Below, piece after piece: positions 1-7,134 of a stretch of 64,000 nucleotides of DNA. This DNA comes from DASXTK01 sp050744325. Lineage in GTDB: Bacteria > Actinomycetota > Acidimicrobiia > Acidimicrobiales > VFJN01. The stretch spans positions 66,615 to 130,614 of the forward strand of contig JBOGHK010000221.1 in the NCBI GenBank assembly GCA_050744325.1, in the 5' to 3' direction. Position 1 is the first letter of the stretch; each line of letters starts with the position of its first letter. The position numbers and the translations under genes were made by a program. Under the pieces are notes generated by a model. The model was not told the origin of the DNA and searched no databases. It saw only the letters and a program-made list of their open reading frames with translations.

Positions 1-337
1 CGATTGCCTCGGGGATCACTGCGAGCGCCTCCGTGACCAGCGGATGCATGATCTCGCTGGCGTAGGCCCGAAGTACCATCGCATGCTCCTCGGGGGTCGC
101 CGTCTCGAAGTCCACGTCTGGCGGGGGCGCGGTCTCCACGGCCAGCACCGCCTCGCAGTAGGCGCCGACGTCCGCGCCGCCGTCGCTGGCGGCCTCGGAT
201 GCGGCTCCGGCTCCTGCGGCCGGCGTGTCGTCGGCCTCCGCGGTGGCGTCGTCGGTGTCGTCGTCGCCGCAACCTGCGGCGACCAACGCTGCGATGGCGA
301 GGGCAGCGAGCCTGGTGGTGATGTGTTTGTGGTCCAT
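1..337 (-). CDS. Putative secreted lipoprotein (3' end beyond window)
   Basis: The protein begins MDHKHITTRLAALAIAALV and reaches a lipobox, LVAAGC, with the lipidated cysteine at about residue 23. This is followed by an acidic Asp/Ala/Thr-rich linker typical of actinobacterial lipoproteins. The mature part (ADVGAYCEAVLAVETAPP...) has no family I can name. The ATG start is preceded by AGGAAC at a plausible distance. The gene runs off the left edge, so about 112 residues are visible and the true length is unknown. By family knowledge such proteins are anchored to the outer face of the membrane, and many are solute-binding or of unknown function. It lies upstream of the VOC gene on the same strand. 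Confidence 0.7.
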   Translation of the reverse strand, partial: MDHKHITTRLAALAIAALVAAGCGDDDTDDATAEADDTPAAGAGAASEAASDGGADVGAYCEAVLAVETAPPPDVDFETATPEEHAMVLRAYASEIMHPLVTEALAVIPEAI

Positions 338-391
338 GGTGGAGTTCCTGCCGATCTCGTGGCTGGTTGGGTGGGTGGCTGGGGTCGGTGG

Positions 392-946
392 TCAGCCTCG
401 GGAGCAGGCCGCGACGAGCCGGTGGTGGAGGCCCGGGTCAGGTTCCTCCTCGACCACAGCGCGGTCTTCGAGGCTCAGGTCGAAGGCCGGGTTCACGGTG
501 TTGATCTCGCCCTCCAAGCCGTCGGGGTCGCGGAACAGCACGGACAGGAGGGGCCCGAGGGGGCTCACGACGCCCTCGCTGGCACGGACTGCGACCAGGC
601 GGTCGCGGACGGCCTTCAGGTCGTCGAGGTCGGCGAGGAGGAAGCCGATGTGGTCCAGGCGGCCCCGGCTGCCTACCTCGGTGCCGATCCCGTCGGCGCC
701 GGGGTCGTAGCCCGGCCTCTCGAAGGCGTGGATGATCGTGGTGTCGTTGACGGAGAGGATGGCGTGACGCAACCCGGGTGGTTCGGTCATACGCAGCACG
801 ATCGCTGTCCGCAATCCGATCACGTCCTCGTAGAACGCGCGGAAGCGGTCGAGGTCTGCGGTGTTCATGGCGACGTGGCTCAGGGCCATCGGCATGACTG
901 TGACCGGGGCCGGGCCGGGGTGGGATGCCTTGATCCGGGGTGCCAT
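392..946 (-). CDS. VOC (glyoxalase/dioxygenase fold) family protein
   Basis: This 184-residue protein has two beta-alpha-beta-beta-beta halves of the vicinal oxygen chelate fold. The first half starts near ALSHVAMNTADL (His24), and the second near LDHIGFLLADLDDL (His99), ending in the strand LLSVLFRDPDGLEGEIN with candidate metal ligand Glu145 or Glu147. The spacing fits a glyoxalase/extradiol-dioxygenase-like metal site. The ATG is well placed behind GGAGG with a 6-base spacer. VOC members range from glyoxalase I to fosfomycin or bleomycin resistance proteins; nothing here fixes the substrate. The next gene upstream on this strand ends 131 bases away, so co-transcription is possible but unproven. 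Confidence 0.8.
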   Translation of the reverse strand: MAPRIKASHPGPAPVTVMPMALSHVAMNTADLDRFRAFYEDVIGLRTAIVLRMTEPPGLRHAILSVNDTTIIHAFERPGYDPGADGIGTEVGSRGRLDHIGFLLADLDDLKAVRDRLVAVRASEGVVSPLGPLLSVLFRDPDGLEGEINTVNPAFDLSLEDRAVVEEEPDPGLHHRLVAACSRG

Positions 947-1045
947 CGGGATCCTCCAGTTGGGTCGGGGTACCCAAGGAGGCGTTCCGTGGCGATGGCA
1001 CGATGTTCCGCGGCCCGGTCGGCGGCCGTTTGGCAGCGCGTGGCT

Positions 1046-1061
1046 GACCCCGCTCGGGGTC
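1046..1061. terminator. Possible hairpin between AAA ATPase and VOC genes
   Basis: GACCCCG and CGGGGTC face each other across a two-base centre (effectively a 6-bp stem with a 4-base loop), just after the stop of the large minus-strand ATPase. There is no T-run, so termination is a weak inference. Confidence 0.25.
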
Positions 1062-1077
1062 GCCGCTCAGCTCCTGC

Positions 1078-4000
1078 TCAGGTGTCGATCTCCCAGGTGA
1101 GCGCGGCGGACGGTTCGGGCGAGTAGCTGCAGAACCGGCCGGTTCGCAGCGATCGCTCGAGGTGAGCGCCGAGGTCGGGGACCTGGGCGGCGATGGCCGC
1201 GACCGCTCGTCGCAGGCTGCGGGTGACGTTGACTCGGGCTCGTTCGGCGCCCGACCCGCTCGGCCGGTCGCGGCCGTCGAGGCCGACAGCCCGGCGGAGC
1301 TCGCGCACGATGGCATCGAGCTCGATGCGGGCGAGCGCCGCGCGGTCGGGGTCGTTGTTGGACTCGGCCTCGTCGATGTCGTCCTGCAGGTCGCGGAGGC
1401 GGCGGCGGTACTCGCGCTTGGCCCGGGCGTCGAGGCCGGCACCGAGGTCGCGAGCGGTCGGGACGGCAGCCGCGTCCATGCCCGCCAGGTCGGTGGCCGG
1501 GATCTCGGCACCCGGTCGGGCCGCCAGCAGTAGGGCAAGCTGGGCGATGCCGAGTGAGTCCGCGACAGTGCCGACGCCGTGGGGCGATGCGACCCGCCAC
1601 CCTCCATCGGTGCGTCGCAGCGACGCGCCAGGACGACGGTGACCGCCGGCCTCGGCGCGCGAGGGGTCCAGGCCGGCCTCCGGCACCAGGATTCCGAGCG
1701 GCTGGGCAACCCGATGGGCCTGGTCCAGCGCCGTGGCGGCCTCAGCGTCGTCCCGACGCGCCGCTAGCGCCTGGGCCAGGTGGGTGGCGCAGTGGGCGAG
1801 GAGCGTCGGCGAGGGCATCGTCGAGACCAGGGCGACGGCGTGCTGGTGATAGGCGACAGCGGCGTCGATGTCGCCTTCGAGCTGAGCGAGTCGGCCAAGG
1901 GTGGTGGCGACCGGCAGAAGCACCTGGATCCCGCTGCCGGTGCCCAAGCGATCCCGGAACGGTGCCAAGACCCGCCGCAGCCTGGCCGCGTGCTCGACGG
2001 CGCCCAGCTCCGCCGCCATGGATCCCAGCAGGGCGACGAGGTGGATACCCTCCAGGCCGGCGAGCAGAGGCTCGGGATCGGCTGCGTAGCGCTGGACGAT
2101 CGGCGCCGCCCGCTCGGGCTCCCCCAGCACGCACGCGGCCCGGGCGTGCATGAGGCCGATGAACGGCAGCGCGGCGAAGGGACCGGTCGACGCTTTGAGG
2201 CGCTGGTAGAGCGAGCCCAACCCGGGATCCGGACGCCCCCATAGCGACGTGGTGGTAGCGCGGATGCTGAACACCATCCCGAGGGCTTCAGGCTCCTCGG
2301 CTGCCTCCATCCCCAGCTCCGCGACCTCGTCGGCCCGCGCCAGGGCCCCGGCCCGGTCGCCGTCGACGAGGTGCAGGTTCGCCCGGCGCACCATGGCCGA
2401 CCATCGCCACCTGGGCGACGGCATCACCAGCGCGTAGACCTCGAGGGCCTCGAGCGCGGCGTTCGCGCCGTTACGGTCGCCCTGATCGAGACGGTCGCCG
2501 TAGCGCCACTCGTAGCCCTGCAGGGCGATGTGAGGACGGCCCGACCGCTCGCCCAGCGCGACGATCTCGTCGGCCGCCTCCGCCCTGGCCTCTAGGCCAG
2601 CCACACCGAACGGGACGAAGTGGCGGTCGGCCAGGGCTGTGACCAGCAGGTCCGGGTCGCGCAGACGCCGAGCCATCGCGACCCCGGCATCGCCGTCGGC
2701 GTGTGCCGCGTCCAAGGCGTCGGGCAGTGCGCATCGCAGCACCGACATCCGTCCCAGCAGACCCACGCGCAGAGGGTGGTCGCCCGGCGCGAGCGCGGCC
2801 TCGACCGCCGCCAAACGCCGGAGCCGCTCGGGATAGGCGACGAGCGGGTTCGCCTTGCGACAGGCACCCACCTCGGCGACGGCCCGCAGTTCGGGCTGGT
2901 CCACGTGGATGGCGAGGTCTGCGGCGCGGGCGAAGACCTCCTGTGCCCGCAGCTCCTCGCCGAGCGCGTCCAGTGCGTGCCCCAGATGGACCACGAGGCG
3001 GGCCCTCGTAGCCAGGTCGCCGACGCCGCAGGCTTCGAGCGTGCGGTCCGCGGCAGCGGCCAGGGCGGCGGCACCGCCGTCGTCGCCGATCGCTCGCAGG
3101 CTCTGCACTGCGTCCAGCGCCTCGGTGCAGGCGGCACCAGGATCGCCGGTCGGCAACGCAGCCAGGCGGTGCTCGGCTGCTCGGGCCAGGCCGGTCGGCG
3201 AGTCGTCGAGCACGCGCCACGCCTCGGCCAGCGCCGCGTGCAGCGCCCGACGGCCGCTCGGCACAAGCGTGGCCGTTGCGGTCTCCGACAACAGGATGTG
3301 CCGGAACTCGGCGTGACCGGTGGTGCCCAGTACGACGACATCGGCCGCGGCCGCGGCCTCGAACCTCGCCATGACGTCGTCGACCGTCGTGCCAAGCGCC
3401 GCTGTCAGCACCACGAGCGGCGTCGCGGGACCACCCAGGGCCAGGACCGCGAGCGCATCCCGGACGTCGCTGTCCAAGCGGGCCAGCGAGCGCTGCAGCA
3501 CGCTGGACACCACCGACGGCAGACGACCCTCCTGACCGCCGAGCGCCAGCAACTCCCGCAGGAACAGCGGATTGCCAGCCGTTCGGGCCACCAGCTCGGC
3601 CGCATCCACCCGCTCGCCCCCACGCCTACCCGGCGAAGCCTCGGACCCGTCCGGGCGGTGAGATCTGTCAGGTCCATGGGACTCATCGGGCCCGTCGGAT
3701 CCCTCGGGCCCGAGCGCGTCGATCAGGCGCTCCACCGCCTCCACGTCGAGCCCGCTCAGCTCGACCAGCATCGCCTGCTGCCGCACCCCAGCCAACGCCA
3801 TCGCCCCGGGCTCGTCCCCACGACTGGTCCCTACCAACAGCACCTGGTGGCCCAGCAGCAAGCGCGGCAACCGCTCCAGCACCCACAGCGAGCCCTCGTC
3901 CGCCCAGTGCAGGTCCTCGAGGACCACGACCACCGGCGCCACGTCCGCGAGCTCGACGCCCATCAGCTCGACGGTCTCCCAGCGCCGCTCCGACGACGGC

Positions 4001-4302
4001 AGCGACCGGTCCACGCGATCGCGCCCCAGGCCCAACGAGCGCTCCACACCCGTCCACAACGACAGCGGCGCCTGGTGACGCTCGGTGGCCTCACCCCACA
4101 CCACCCGCACGTCCCGCCCACGCGCCTCGACCGCCAACGCATCGACCAGGCGGCTCTTGCCGATCCCGGCCTCCCCCACCACCAAGGCGACGGCGACCTC
4201 CCCCGCGAGCGCCCGGTCCAACGAACCCACCAGCGCCGCCAGCTCGCGGTCACGGCCAACGAACGCGTCCAGCGGCCGACGACGACGCCTCACCGTCCGC
4301 AA
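1078..4302 (-). CDS. Very large AAA/NB-ARC-like ATPase, MalT/LuxR architecture without HTH
   Basis: This protein has 1074 residues. The N-terminus carries FVGRDRELAALVGSLDRAL, then a P-loop VVGEAGIGKSRLV (about residues 40-52) and Walker B VVVLEDLHWADE (about 125), the order seen in the BREX/LuxR-type AAA regulators of actinobacteria. The middle 600 residues are Ala/Leu-rich helical pairs resembling TPR repeats. In place of a C-terminal LuxR helix-turn-helix there is a charged domain (about 880-1074) that includes DARAKREYRRRLRDLQDDI and ends near GRFCSYSPEP. I know this tail from similar actinobacterial ATPases but not its function. The start is TTG at 4302 or GTG at 4293; both sit behind GGATAGG. 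It lies 39 bases downstream of the CPT-like gene and is probably co-transcribed with it. A Pro/Gly/Asp/His-rich linker lies near residue 210. Confidence 0.8.
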   Translation of the reverse strand: MRTVRRRRRPLDAFVGRDRELAALVGSLDRALAGEVAVALVVGEAGIGKSRLVDALAVEARGRDVRVVWGEATERHQAPLSLWTGVERSLGLGRDRVDRSLPSSERRWETVELMGVELADVAPVVVVLEDLHWADEGSLWVLERLPRLLLGHQVLLVGTSRGDEPGAMALAGVRQQAMLVELSGLDVEAVERLIDALGPEGSDGPDESHGPDRSHRPDGSEASPGRRGGERVDAAELVARTAGNPLFLRELLALGGQEGRLPSVVSSVLQRSLARLDSDVRDALAVLALGGPATPLVVLTAALGTTVDDVMARFEAAAAADVVVLGTTGHAEFRHILLSETATATLVPSGRRALHAALAEAWRVLDDSPTGLARAAEHRLAALPTGDPGAACTEALDAVQSLRAIGDDGGAAALAAAADRTLEACGVGDLATRARLVVHLGHALDALGEELRAQEVFARAADLAIHVDQPELRAVAEVGACRKANPLVAYPERLRRLAAVEAALAPGDHPLRVGLLGRMSVLRCALPDALDAAHADGDAGVAMARRLRDPDLLVTALADRHFVPFGVAGLEARAEAADEIVALGERSGRPHIALQGYEWRYGDRLDQGDRNGANAALEALEVYALVMPSPRWRWSAMVRRANLHLVDGDRAGALARADEVAELGMEAAEEPEALGMVFSIRATTTSLWGRPDPGLGSLYQRLKASTGPFAALPFIGLMHARAACVLGEPERAAPIVQRYAADPEPLLAGLEGIHLVALLGSMAAELGAVEHAARLRRVLAPFRDRLGTGSGIQVLLPVATTLGRLAQLEGDIDAAVAYHQHAVALVSTMPSPTLLAHCATHLAQALAARRDDAEAATALDQAHRVAQPLGILVPEAGLDPSRAEAGGHRRPGASLRRTDGGWRVASPHGVGTVADSLGIAQLALLLAARPGAEIPATDLAGMDAAAVPTARDLGAGLDARAKREYRRRLRDLQDDIDEAESNNDPDRAALARIELDAIVRELRRAVGLDGRDRPSGSGAERARVNVTRSLRRAVAAIAAQVPDLGAHLERSLRTGRFCSYSPEPSAALTWEIDT

Positions 4303-4341
4303 CCTATCCGCGCGGACCGTGCCCGGCTCTGTCGGAGGTGG

Positions 4342-4950
4342 TCAGAGCCCAAGCCCAGAGCAGAGCTCGATCAATGCGTCGTCGGGCGCAAGCACTCCCG
4401 TGTCGATCTCGAACGCATAGCTCACGTGACGATGCACACTCATGGTCTGCACAGCGGTCATCCCCACCGGACGATCGCCCCGCGCCTGCTCGCGTCGGAC
4501 CGCGATGTCAGGCGAGCAACGAATGCCCACCCAAGTCGGTTCGAGCTCGCCGAGCACGTCGAGCCAATCACCAAAGATCGCCTCGTCGACAACCACGTCA
4601 TCGACGATGACATCCAGCCCGGACCGGACGCCGGCCACGGCGGCCTCGTGATAGGTGCGCAACACCTGCCGACACGTCTCACCGACACGCAGCACCCGAC
4701 CGTTCGGCGTGGACTCGAAGCGGAGACCACTCCCAGCATGCTCGCCCGGACCCGACGCGAGACCCAGGTCCACCCATGCCGCCGGGAGCTTCGAGAGGAA
4801 ATCGTCGATCCCGACGAGCAGCCAGAACTCGCCACGTGCCGCACGACGGTCGCGAAAGGCCGTCGCTAGCGTCGTCTTACCGGAGCTCGACGCCCCATTG
4901 AGGATGACCAGCCGGCCAGGTGGAACCACTGAGCAGACGCTACCGACCAC
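4342..4950 (-). CDS. Chloramphenicol phosphotransferase-like (CPT family) kinase
   Basis: The protein is about 200 residues. It opens with GRLVILNGASSSGKTT, a P-loop in the CPT style, followed by VGIDDFL (the region of the catalytic Asp in Streptomyces venezuelae CPT). Later come SGLDVIVDDVVVDEAI, WVGIRCSPDIAVRRE and the CPT-typical ARGDRPVGMTAVQT, ending with an EIDTG segment. The family phosphorylates chloramphenicol in the producer, but most homologues have unknown small-molecule substrates, so resistance should not be assumed. The start is GTG at 4950, or GTG at 4929 which begins closer to the fold. It is followed on the same strand by the giant ATPase gene. Confidence 0.75.
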   Translation of the reverse strand: MVGSVCSVVPPGRLVILNGASSSGKTTLATAFRDRRAARGEFWLLVGIDDFLSKLPAAWVDLGLASGPGEHAGSGLRFESTPNGRVLRVGETCRQVLRTYHEAAVAGVRSGLDVIVDDVVVDEAIFGDWLDVLGELEPTWVGIRCSPDIAVRREQARGDRPVGMTAVQTMSVHRHVSYAFEIDTGVLAPDDALIELCSGLGL

Positions 4951-5262
4951 CGTCGGTCAGGCCGAGGCGGTCGGTGAAGGGGATGTGCTCGTCTTTGGGG
5001 TCCGCGATGGCGATCCAGCGGCCAGCGCGAGGCCGTGGCCCTAGATCGACGCCATACGGACGAGCACGCACTTCACCAGGGCGCTCTTGCCGGGGCCGGG
5101 CTCGCCGAGCACCCAGACGTTGGGGTTGGTCACGGCGCCCATGGCGTATGCCTTGAAGGGGCCCAGCAGAACGGGGCCGCCACCGGCGAGAAGGTCGACG
5201 CCGATGTAGGCGCCACGAGCCCCGGATGAGCCGACGTGGATGGCTGATCTGTGTGGTCGTGC
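4940..5262 (-). pseudogene. Remnant of VirB4/TraC-like conjugation ATPase
   Basis: Read on the minus strand, one frame (5262 to 5041) gives GARGAYIGVDLLAGG, then GPFKAYAMGAVTNPNVWVL and an intact P-loop GEPGPGKSALVKC, then stops at TAG (5043-5041). A neighbouring frame continues the same domain with RWIAIADPKDEHIPFTDRLGL. An in-frame TGA at 5265-5263 cuts it upstream. This run of motifs (AYIG-DLL, DPF-Y, TNPN, GKSALVK, DPKGEY, LA-LG) is the one I know from the ATP/GTP-binding TraC/VirB4-like proteins of actinobacterial conjugative elements. Only about 105 residues of a protein normally several hundred long remain. It is a strong sign that an integrative conjugative element once lay here. Confidence 0.7.
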
Positions 5263-5298
5263 TCACCGGTGGGTGTGGGGTTCGAGGAGTGCGGCCAC

Positions 5299-5325
5299 GT
5301 GGATCGAGGCTAAACCTCGATCCAC
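5299..5325. repeat. Perfect 11-bp inverted repeat
   Basis: GTGGATCGAGG and CCTCGATCCAC flank a five-base centre CTAAA. It lies between the conjugation ATPase remnant and the broken isomerase gene. There is no T-run on either side, so it may be an element end, a recombinase site or a weak terminator; the sequence alone does not decide. Confidence 0.6.
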
Positions 5326-5409
5326 CGATGAGCTGAGGGTCGAGGGGCCGCATATCCGCGGGCCTCCCTGTGCTGGGCGTCCCGGTGGTCGGCGGATCGG
5401 TTCAGCGGG

Positions 5410-6227
5410 TCACGGCGGTCTGGCCGTGGTCCGCCACCATGTCCCGGCGACGGTGAGAACCAGGCGCGCGTAGTCGGCGGTCCCCAGCTCGCGGCGCAGC
5501 ACGTCGTTGGGCACCTCCAGCGAGTAGGGCACGGCCGGGAGTCCGTCGAGCAGCACCCGCAGCGGCAGGCCGCGGTAGCCCGGCAGGGCCCGGGCCGCCC
5601 GGGCCGTGTGGATCACCCCTTCGACCGTGTGCGGGGGCTCGGCCGGTGCGTCGCACAGCTGGACGAAGCGGAACCACCCCTCCGGGAGCGTCGCCAGCTG
5701 GTCCAGCGCCGATGAGGAGCGGAAGAAGTGGAGGGCGTCGACCAGGATCCCGGCGTTGGGTCGATCGACGGCCTCGACCAACGCGGCTGCCGTGGCCAGG
5801 TCGCCGGTTTCGGTCCACGACGGGAACTCGAGGTCGACCGTGAGCCCGAAGTCGAGGGCCAGGTCGCACAGCCGGCCGAACCGGTCGACCGCCCGCGACC
5901 GGTCCGGGTCGGGAGCTGGCCGATGACGTGCCGGGCGCCGACGGCAGCCGCGACGTCCAGGACCTCCAGGTACTGGTCCGGCTCGTCGTCGGGGCCGAGT
6001 CGAGCCAGCTCCACGTCGAGCACCTGCAAGCCGGTGTCCGCCAGCCGGGCCACCACCTGGCGAACCATCGCCGGATCTCCCGCGAGGGGGGCGACGGATT
6101 CGCCGGGCGCGACCGGCGTCGTCCGGATGCTGGCGTAGTCGTAGCCGGCGGCGACAGCGAACTCGACCAGCTCCAGCGCGCTGGTGCCGAGCACGGTGAG
6201 GTGGGCGAGCGAGAACTTAGGCCCCAT
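5410..6227 (-). pseudogene. Frameshifted sugar phosphate isomerase/epimerase (AP endonuclease 2 fold)
   Basis: The N-terminal part (from ATG 6227, good SD AGGGAG) reads MGPKFSLAHLTVLGTSALEL and AAGYDYASIRTTPVAPGE, a TIM-barrel xylose-isomerase-like start. At about 5921, after GARHVIGQ, the frame must change by one base to continue as PDPDRSRAVDRFGRLCDLAL, then VEAVDRPNAGILVDALHFFR and WFRFVQLCDAP, ending at 5410. Together the frames give a full-length protein of about 270 residues. The break looks like one missing base near CAGCTCCCG. It could be a real mutation or a sequencing error, but the surrounding genes are also broken. Its original role was probably isomerisation in sugar or aromatic catabolism. 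Confidence 0.75.
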
Positions 6228-6245
6228 GGTCCGCTCCCTTTGGCC

Positions 6246-6398
6246 TCACAGCGGCGGCGTGCCGTGGAAGTCGCCGAACAGCTCCTGCTCGGACGGTCGG
6301 TCCTCGGGGATGGGGTGGCTCACCCAGCTCACGTTGAGGTGGTGCCGGAGGCTGATGTTCTCGTTGGTGACGTTCCCGCCCCAGACCCCGCAGCCCCA
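6246..6398 (-). pseudogene. C-terminal stub of acylating aldehyde dehydrogenase
   Basis: A clean reading frame of 50 codons ends at TGA (6248-6246) and reads WGCGVWGGNVTNENISLRHH, then LNVSWVSHPIPEDRPSEQ. The GCG-WGGN--NEN signature is the extreme C-terminus of CoA-acylating aldehyde dehydrogenases (EutE/AdhE/SauS-like families). Nothing of the catalytic domain remains: homology ends at 6398, exactly where a plus-strand LivM fragment begins. It reads in the same direction as the isomerase 18 bases further on, so the two were probably once co-transcribed. Confidence 0.55.
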
Positions 6399-6886
6399 TC
6401 GCGGGCCTGACCTGCATGGTGTTCAGCGTGCTGATCGGCTTCCCTGCCTTGAGGGTGCAGGGCCGTGGCTGGCCTTCGTGACGCTGGCGTTCAACCTGCT
6501 GGTATTCCTGGTCGTCAACAACGAGGAGGGGCTCACCGAAGGGTCCCGCGGCATCCGGGCCTTCAAGGCCCTGCGCGACAACCCGGCACGGGCCGCGAGC
6601 CTCGGGGTCGACATCCGGACCTACACGCTGCTGGCGTTCTCGATCGGCGCCGGGCAGGCCGGCGTGGCAGGTGCGCTGTACGCCCGCCTCATCGAGTACA
6701 TCGAGCCGCGGGCCTTCTACATCGGGCAGTCGTTCGACTTCTTCCTGGCCACCGTGGTCGGCGGGCTGGGCTCTCTGGTCGGACCGTTCATCGGGTCTCG
6801 TTCATCACCGTCCTCACCGACCGCCTGCGCTTCACCGGCGACTACTACCGGGTCTGGTTCGGCCTGTTCGTGATCCTGGTGCGGCA
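6398..6886 (+). pseudogene. Broken LivM branched-chain amino acid ABC permease
   Basis: The segment starts inside a LivM-type permease: IAGLTCMVFSVLIGFPALRVQ, then after a one-base frame change near 6462 WLAFVTLAFNLLVFLVVNN. EEGLTEGSRGI joins directly to FKALRDNPARAASLGVD, so the usual stretch between these motifs is missing. It continues AGVAGALYARLIEYIEPRAF and GGLGSLVGPFIG. A second frame change near 6798 leads to FITVLTDRLRFTGDYYRVWF. No start codon or N-terminus is present. At least two frameshifts and one internal deletion make it non-functional as read. Confidence 0.75.
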
Positions 6887-6893
6887 GGTGTTC

Positions 6894-7123
6894 GGCTTGC
6901 TGCATGACCTCCGCGACCAGGGGTCACCGTGCTGATGATCGAGCAGAACGCTAAGCAGGCCCTCGAGACCAGCGACTACGGCCTGGTGCTCCAGCAGGGA
7001 CGGCTGGCGCTGGCCGGCCGGGCCAGAGACGTCCTCGTCCACCCCGAGATCGGCCACCTGTTCCTCGGCGGTGTGATGCACACCAGGCAATCGGGCGTGG
7101 GCGACGGGCTGGTGGAGCCTTAA
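6894..7123 (+). pseudogene. C-terminal fragment of LivF-type ABC ATPase
   Basis: After the LivM remnant the reading LLHDLRDQG changes frame by one base near 6923 and continues VTVLMIEQNAKQALETSDYG, then VLQQGRLALAGRARDVLVHP and FLGG. This is the end of a LivF ATPase: the H-loop region and the ALxGxAxELL tail are typical, while Walker A, signature and Walker B are absent. The fragment ends at TAA (7121-7123), whose bases also form part of the putative -10 of aroKB. It is the last piece of a collapsed liv transporter cluster. Confidence 0.7.
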
Positions 7124-7126
7124 CAT
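7121..7126 (+). promoter_or_regulatory. Putative -10 box (TAACAT) of aroKB
   Basis: TAACAT fits TANNNT and lies 8 bases before the TTG start at 7135, the same geometry as several other genes here. It implies a leaderless or nearly leaderless mRNA. A leaderless TTG is unusual, so this is tentative. Confidence 0.35.
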
Positions 7127-7134
7127 CGGGGTCC

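Noticed and set aside
2620..4869. A 749-codon open frame on the plus strand opposite the giant ATPase and CPT-like genes
   Set aside because: His/Gln/Arg-rich translation with no domain; it mirrors the codon bias of the minus-strand genes, which have clear motifs.
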